From CANJQH01 sp031368515 (lineage in GTDB: Bacteria > Chloroflexota > Anaerolineae > J036 > Brachytrichaceae): a DNA stretch of 25,711 nt. The notes beneath the pieces are model-generated. The model was not told the origin of the DNA, did no database searches, and saw only the letters and a list, made by a program, of their open reading frames with translations. Positions within the stretch are counted from its first letter, which is position 1, and the number at the start of each line of letters is the position of its first letter. Made by a program: the position numbers and the translations under genes. The stretch covers positions 1 to 25,711 of the forward strand of contig JANMNW010000148.1 of assembly GCA_031368515.1 (NCBI GenBank), read 5' to 3'. Below are positions 22,833-25,711 of the stretch, in pieces.

Positions 22833-24176
22833 TTAACGAACAGTAACTGTGGAGCTGTTGTTGCCTGGCTGCGGATCAAGCGTCGAAGCGCTTACATTTG
22901 CGGTGTTTGTGATTGGCCCGCTTTGTGTGCGCCGCACCACAACGTAGGCCAGCATGGCCGAGTTGCGCGGCAGCGTGCTTGCACGGCATGTCACCGTGCG
23001 CGACGCGACGGCATAGCCGCATGCGCCTCGTGATGTGTCGGCACGCACATACTCCACGCCGGCCGGCAGAACATCGACGATTACAACATCGCTGGCTGCG
23101 TTCGGGCCGGAGTTGGTCACAATCAGGCCAAACACCGCAGTTCGCCGATCACCAAAACCAGTCTTGCTGATGGCCAGATTGGCGACAGCGGCAGGCGTGC
23201 TGGTCGGCGTTGAGGTGGCGGTGGCCGTCGGCGTTGGTGTCTCGGTTGGCGTTGCGGTGGCGGTGGCCGTCGGCGTCGGAGTCTCCGTCGGCGTTGAGGT
23301 GGCGGTGGCCGTCGGCGTTGGTGTCTCGGTTGGCGTTGCGGTGGCGGTGGCCGTCGGCGTCGAGGTCGCGGTGGCCGTCGGCGTTGGGGTCTCCGTCGGC
23401 GTCGAGGTCGCGGTGGCCGTCGGCGTCGGCGCCAAGAGGTTCAGTCCGACGATCACCGGATCATGATCGGCCGAGCGATAGGCATCGGCCGCATACAGGC
23501 TTGTCAGCTGCCCGGCGCTCTTGAAGTCCTCGTTGTAGTCGAGTACATTCGGTTCGTCGGCATTGATGTGCCATTCGGTCACGCCGCTGACTTGCGGCGC
23601 CAGGCTGCTCGAAGCCAGCGCGTGATCGAGATAGCCCCAGGTGCCGTCGAACGCAAATGAATACGCCGAGGCGCCAAGCTGCGACCCGATCAGGTCCGTA
23701 TAGCCGGCGGCGCGTATGGCGCTTACCGGATTTTCCTGCGCATACGCGTTTAGGTCGCCCATGATCAGCACATCGGTATCAACGACACCGGTCGGGTTGG
23801 TCGCAAGCCATGCCACCAGCTCTTGTGCCGCCGCTGTGCGCGTCAGATTGCAGTTGCCCTGCCCGTCGCCGGTGTCTGGATCGGGACCAATTGGGGTCAC
23901 TTGATCGGTGCACGCTGAGCCCTTGGACTTCAGGTGATTGACGACCACGGTAAAGCGCTCGCCGCTGGCCGCATGCTGAAACGTCACAGCCAGCGGCGGG
24001 CGGCTGCGTTGCTGCGCGGTGCCATTGGTCAGGGTGATTGGACCAAACGCACCCACGCGCAGGCTGGCCACGCCCACTACACTCACCGCAGCGGGCTTGT
24101 AGATCATGCCCACTCGAATGGCGTCGGTGCCCAGCGCGTTTTGCACGCCAATCGCCGCGTCGGCATCGACAAACGC
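22833..24176 (-). pseudogene. C-terminal part of interrupted ExeM/NucH-like extracellular nuclease
   Basis: Same reading frame as the gene part at 24177-25711, separated only by the TAA at 24177-24179. It continues the endonuclease/exonuclease/phosphatase domain with AFVDADAAIG, TDAIRVGMIYKP, VVVNHLKSKGSACTD (catalytic His), IMGDLNAYAQENP and YRSADHDPVIVGLN. Then come a Thr/Pro/Ala linker (~85 residues) and a DUF11 domain (FGLIVTNSGPNAASDVVIVD VLPAG ... NTANVSASTLDPQPGNNSS) ending at the TAA. No anchor is visible. A GTG at 24146 could restart translation, but I see no ribosome-binding site and no signal peptide would be made. Without the first half it lacks the metal-binding Glu. Either a recent nonsense mutation or a sequencing/assembly error. 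Confidence 0.8.
23207..23431. repeat. Tandem repeats encoding the Thr/Pro/Ala linker
   Basis: Related units of GTGGCGGTGGCCGTCGGCG type are repeated in a slightly irregular phase for about 225 bp. On the minus strand they encode the TPTATATSTPTETP linker of the nuclease. Units differ mainly at third codon positions, consistent with selection on the peptide. The Val/Gly-rich plus-strand frame across it is a shadow. Length is likely to vary between strains by slippage. Confidence 0.8.
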
Positions 24177-25711
24177 TTAGGCGCCGGCGCCGGCGGCCGC
24201 GTGTAGCTTGCCAACCAGATCCTGGATCGCACTCGTCGGCCCGTAACCGTCGTTTTCAAGTTCGATCAAGCCAACCACATCGGCGTTGATGCCCGACAGC
24301 GCCGCCACGGTCTTGGGCCATTGGCGGTCGAATTCCTGCTGCGTATCCGCGCCGCGGCAGTCGGCTGCCGCGCCTCCCACGCCAAACGCGCAGTTGTCCA
24401 CCGTGTCCGGCCGGCCGTCAAACGTATTGAAGTAGTTGAGCACATTGAAGCTGGACACACGCACGGTGCCGCTCACGCTGGCCGGCGCGGCCGGTCGCGG
24501 ATTGGCGGGGACAAAGGTCACCGGCAGCGTCGGCCGCACGCGATAGGCGTTGGGGCTGGCGGCATTGCCCGCCCAGGTGAAGCCAAGCACGCCGACGATG
24601 CCGGTGGCAGAGTCGCCGCCGCGCAGCGTGTTGTTGGCTGCCAGCGGCCCGGCGCCGCCGCCGAAAACGATCGGATCGGCATTCTGATTCTGCTTGCTGT
24701 CGTCGAGAATGATTCGGCTCAGGGCATTGGCAGTGGCGATCGCCTGAGCCGGCGCGCCCGGCGCGGCGATGTGGGTTGGGTTTCTCTGCCGGCCATCGAC
24801 GGAGAGAACCACCTGTCCAAATCGTCCAAGCTGGAAATGCTCAGTCACATACAACGTCTGCGGCAGCCGCACCAGCATTCCCTCGTAGCGCTCGAGGCTG
24901 GTGGCATCAGCCACAGGCAATGTCACGTCGACCGGCGCAACTTCCACAGTCGTGTCACAAACCACAACTGCGCTGGCGCTGATTTGCGTTTGGCCTTGAA
25001 ACTCGGCGGCTGAGCCGGTTACGCGCACCAGCTGTCCGGCGCTGACCGAGTTGTTGTTGCCGTTAAACACAAAGATGCCGTTTGACGTGGCGGGGTCGCC
25101 ATCGCCAGCGGCGTCTTGAAGATAGAAACCGCGCAAAAAGTCCGCCGTGGTGGTGATGCCGGTCGGCACTTCATAGTCGCCAACCACTACGCCCTGCGTG
25201 GTCACGGTACCGGTAATCGTCGCAACTGCGCCGCTGCCTTGAATGACATATGCCGGAGTAAACGGCAAAGTGCAGGCCGGTGCCGGGGTGGCGGTAGGCT
25301 CGGAAGGCGTGGGGCTTGGCGTCGGCGTTGTATCGCCGGGCGTCGCCGTCGGCGTGACGGTCGGCGCCAGGCCGCATGCCACTGGCGTCGATGCGCTGTT
25401 GCGTGGCGCAGGCGCGCCCACTGCGAAGTCAACTGCGTTGTTGTCGGTCTCGGCGCAGCCATTTTGCTGGCGCAGCGCCGCAGTGGCGCTTGTCAGATTT
25501 GGCGCAACCGGCGCTGTTTCGGCGCCGAGTGTGGCCGGCCCATAGCCAAGCAGATCGACCAGGGTCGCGCCGGTTGGCGTGATGGTGCCGCTTGTGAGCA
25601 GCACATCCTGATTCAGCAGCGCCACCTTGCCGGCGCCTGCCGCCATCGCAATTGTGCCTGTCAAATCGGGCGTCGGAAGCAGCGGCGCGACGACGGTGGT
25701 GCCGTCAGCCT
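24177..25711 (-). CDS. N-terminal part of ExeM/NucH-like extracellular nuclease (5' end outside window, premature stop)
   Basis: About 510 residues visible; the frame enters from the right edge, so the signal peptide is not seen. The first part is the tail of a lamin-tail-like domain (KVALLNQDVLLTSGTITPTG, DLLGYGPA, DNNAVDFAVGAPAPRNSAST). A TP-rich linker and an OB-fold region follow (ITGTVTTQGVVVGDY, LRGFYLQDAAGDGDPATSNG IFVFNGN, ERYEGMLVRL). The nuclease domain then opens with VRVSSFNVLNYFNTFDGR and continues to DVVGLIELENDGYG, holding the Asn and metal-binding Glu. The frame stops at TAA (24177-24179) after AAAGAGA, where a Tyr is usual before AFVDAD. Such enzymes degrade extracellular DNA. 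The first half alone lacks the catalytic His and the DLN and SDHDP motifs, so it should be inactive. Confidence 0.85.
   Translation of the reverse strand, partial: ADGTTVVAPLLPTPDLTGTIAMAAGAGKVALLNQDVLLTSGTITPTGATLVDLLGYGPATLGAETAPVAPNLTSATAALRQQNGCAETDNNAVDFAVGAPAPRNSASTPVACGLAPTVTPTATPGDTTPTPSPTPSEPTATPAPACTLPFTPAYVIQGSGAVATITGTVTTQGVVVGDYEVPTGITTTADFLRGFYLQDAAGDGDPATSNGIFVFNGNNNSVSAGQLVRVTGSAAEFQGQTQISASAVVVCDTTVEVAPVDVTLPVADATSLERYEGMLVRLPQTLYVTEHFQLGRFGQVVLSVDGRQRNPTHIAAPGAPAQAIATANALSRIILDDSKQNQNADPIVFGGGAGPLAANNTLRGGDSATGIVGVLGFTWAGNAASPNAYRVRPTLPVTFVPANPRPAAPASVSGTVRVSSFNVLNYFNTFDGRPDTVDNCAFGVGGAAADCRGADTQQEFDRQWPKTVAALSGINADVVGLIELENDGYGPTSAIQDLVGKLHAAAGAGA

Noticed and set aside
23035..23466. 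Val/Gly-rich plus-strand frame, and the idea that the repeats are a CRISPR array
   Set aside because: The units are short, contiguous, without unique spacers, and encode a TP-rich linker on the minus strand in frame with the nuclease; the Val/Gly frame is its shadow.

Overview
The window is GC-rich, gene-dense bacterial DNA. Four traits suggest the Chloroflexota, probably an Anaerolineae-like lineage: long Thr/Pro/Ala linkers (TPTATATSTPTETP-type) in secreted proteins, DUF11 surface modules, an ExeM-like nuclease built with such linkers, and zinc-ribbon plus effector-associated-domain proteins. This assignment is an inference; no rRNA or marker gene is present. I see no tRNA, rRNA, CRISPR array, intact transposase or phage gene.

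Region 1 (1-7610) is accessory in character. It starts with an FAD-linked sugar-lactone-oxidase-type enzyme (minus, runs off the left edge), read in frame behind the wreck of a subtilisin-like protease. A plus-strand run follows: an M48 metalloprotease ending in two zinc ribbons, an EAD7-like/FGE-fold protein, a zinc-ribbon membrane protein, a lysozyme-like/C39-like/SH3 protein and a small SH3 protein. The last ends exactly where a minus-strand fragment begins that looks like the first residues of a bacterial caspase. More gene debris and two 115-bp repeats flanking a 74-bp inverted repeat fill 6835-7610. Together this looks like a partly eroded protease/EAD conflict-type island.

Region 2 (7611-12901) holds a 761-residue natural fusion of a membrane desaturase/hydroxylase, a Rieske ferredoxin and an NqrF-type flavin reductase. 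It is divergent from a GH1 beta-glycosidase and an alpha/beta hydrolase. A DUF11 surface protein with an LPVTG-type sorting tail follows on the minus strand.

Region 3 (13157-22748) looks like one catabolic locus, mostly on the minus strand: a 2-hydroxyacid dehydrogenase homologue, a lipoprotein solute-binding protein, two ABC sugar-type permeases, an ABM-fold protein, an FAD/FMN dehydrogenase, a creatininase-family amidohydrolase and a cytosine-deaminase-like amidohydrolase. A divergent XRE-cupin regulator has direct repeats 22 bp apart over its putative promoter. No ABC ATPase is encoded here. The substrate is unknown; the two amidohydrolases suggest a nitrogen-containing small molecule, perhaps a cyclic amide or glycosylated amide.

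Region 4 (22833-25711) is a secreted ExeM/NucH-like nuclease gene (minus, 5' end outside the window) interrupted by one in-frame TAA inside the catalytic domain.
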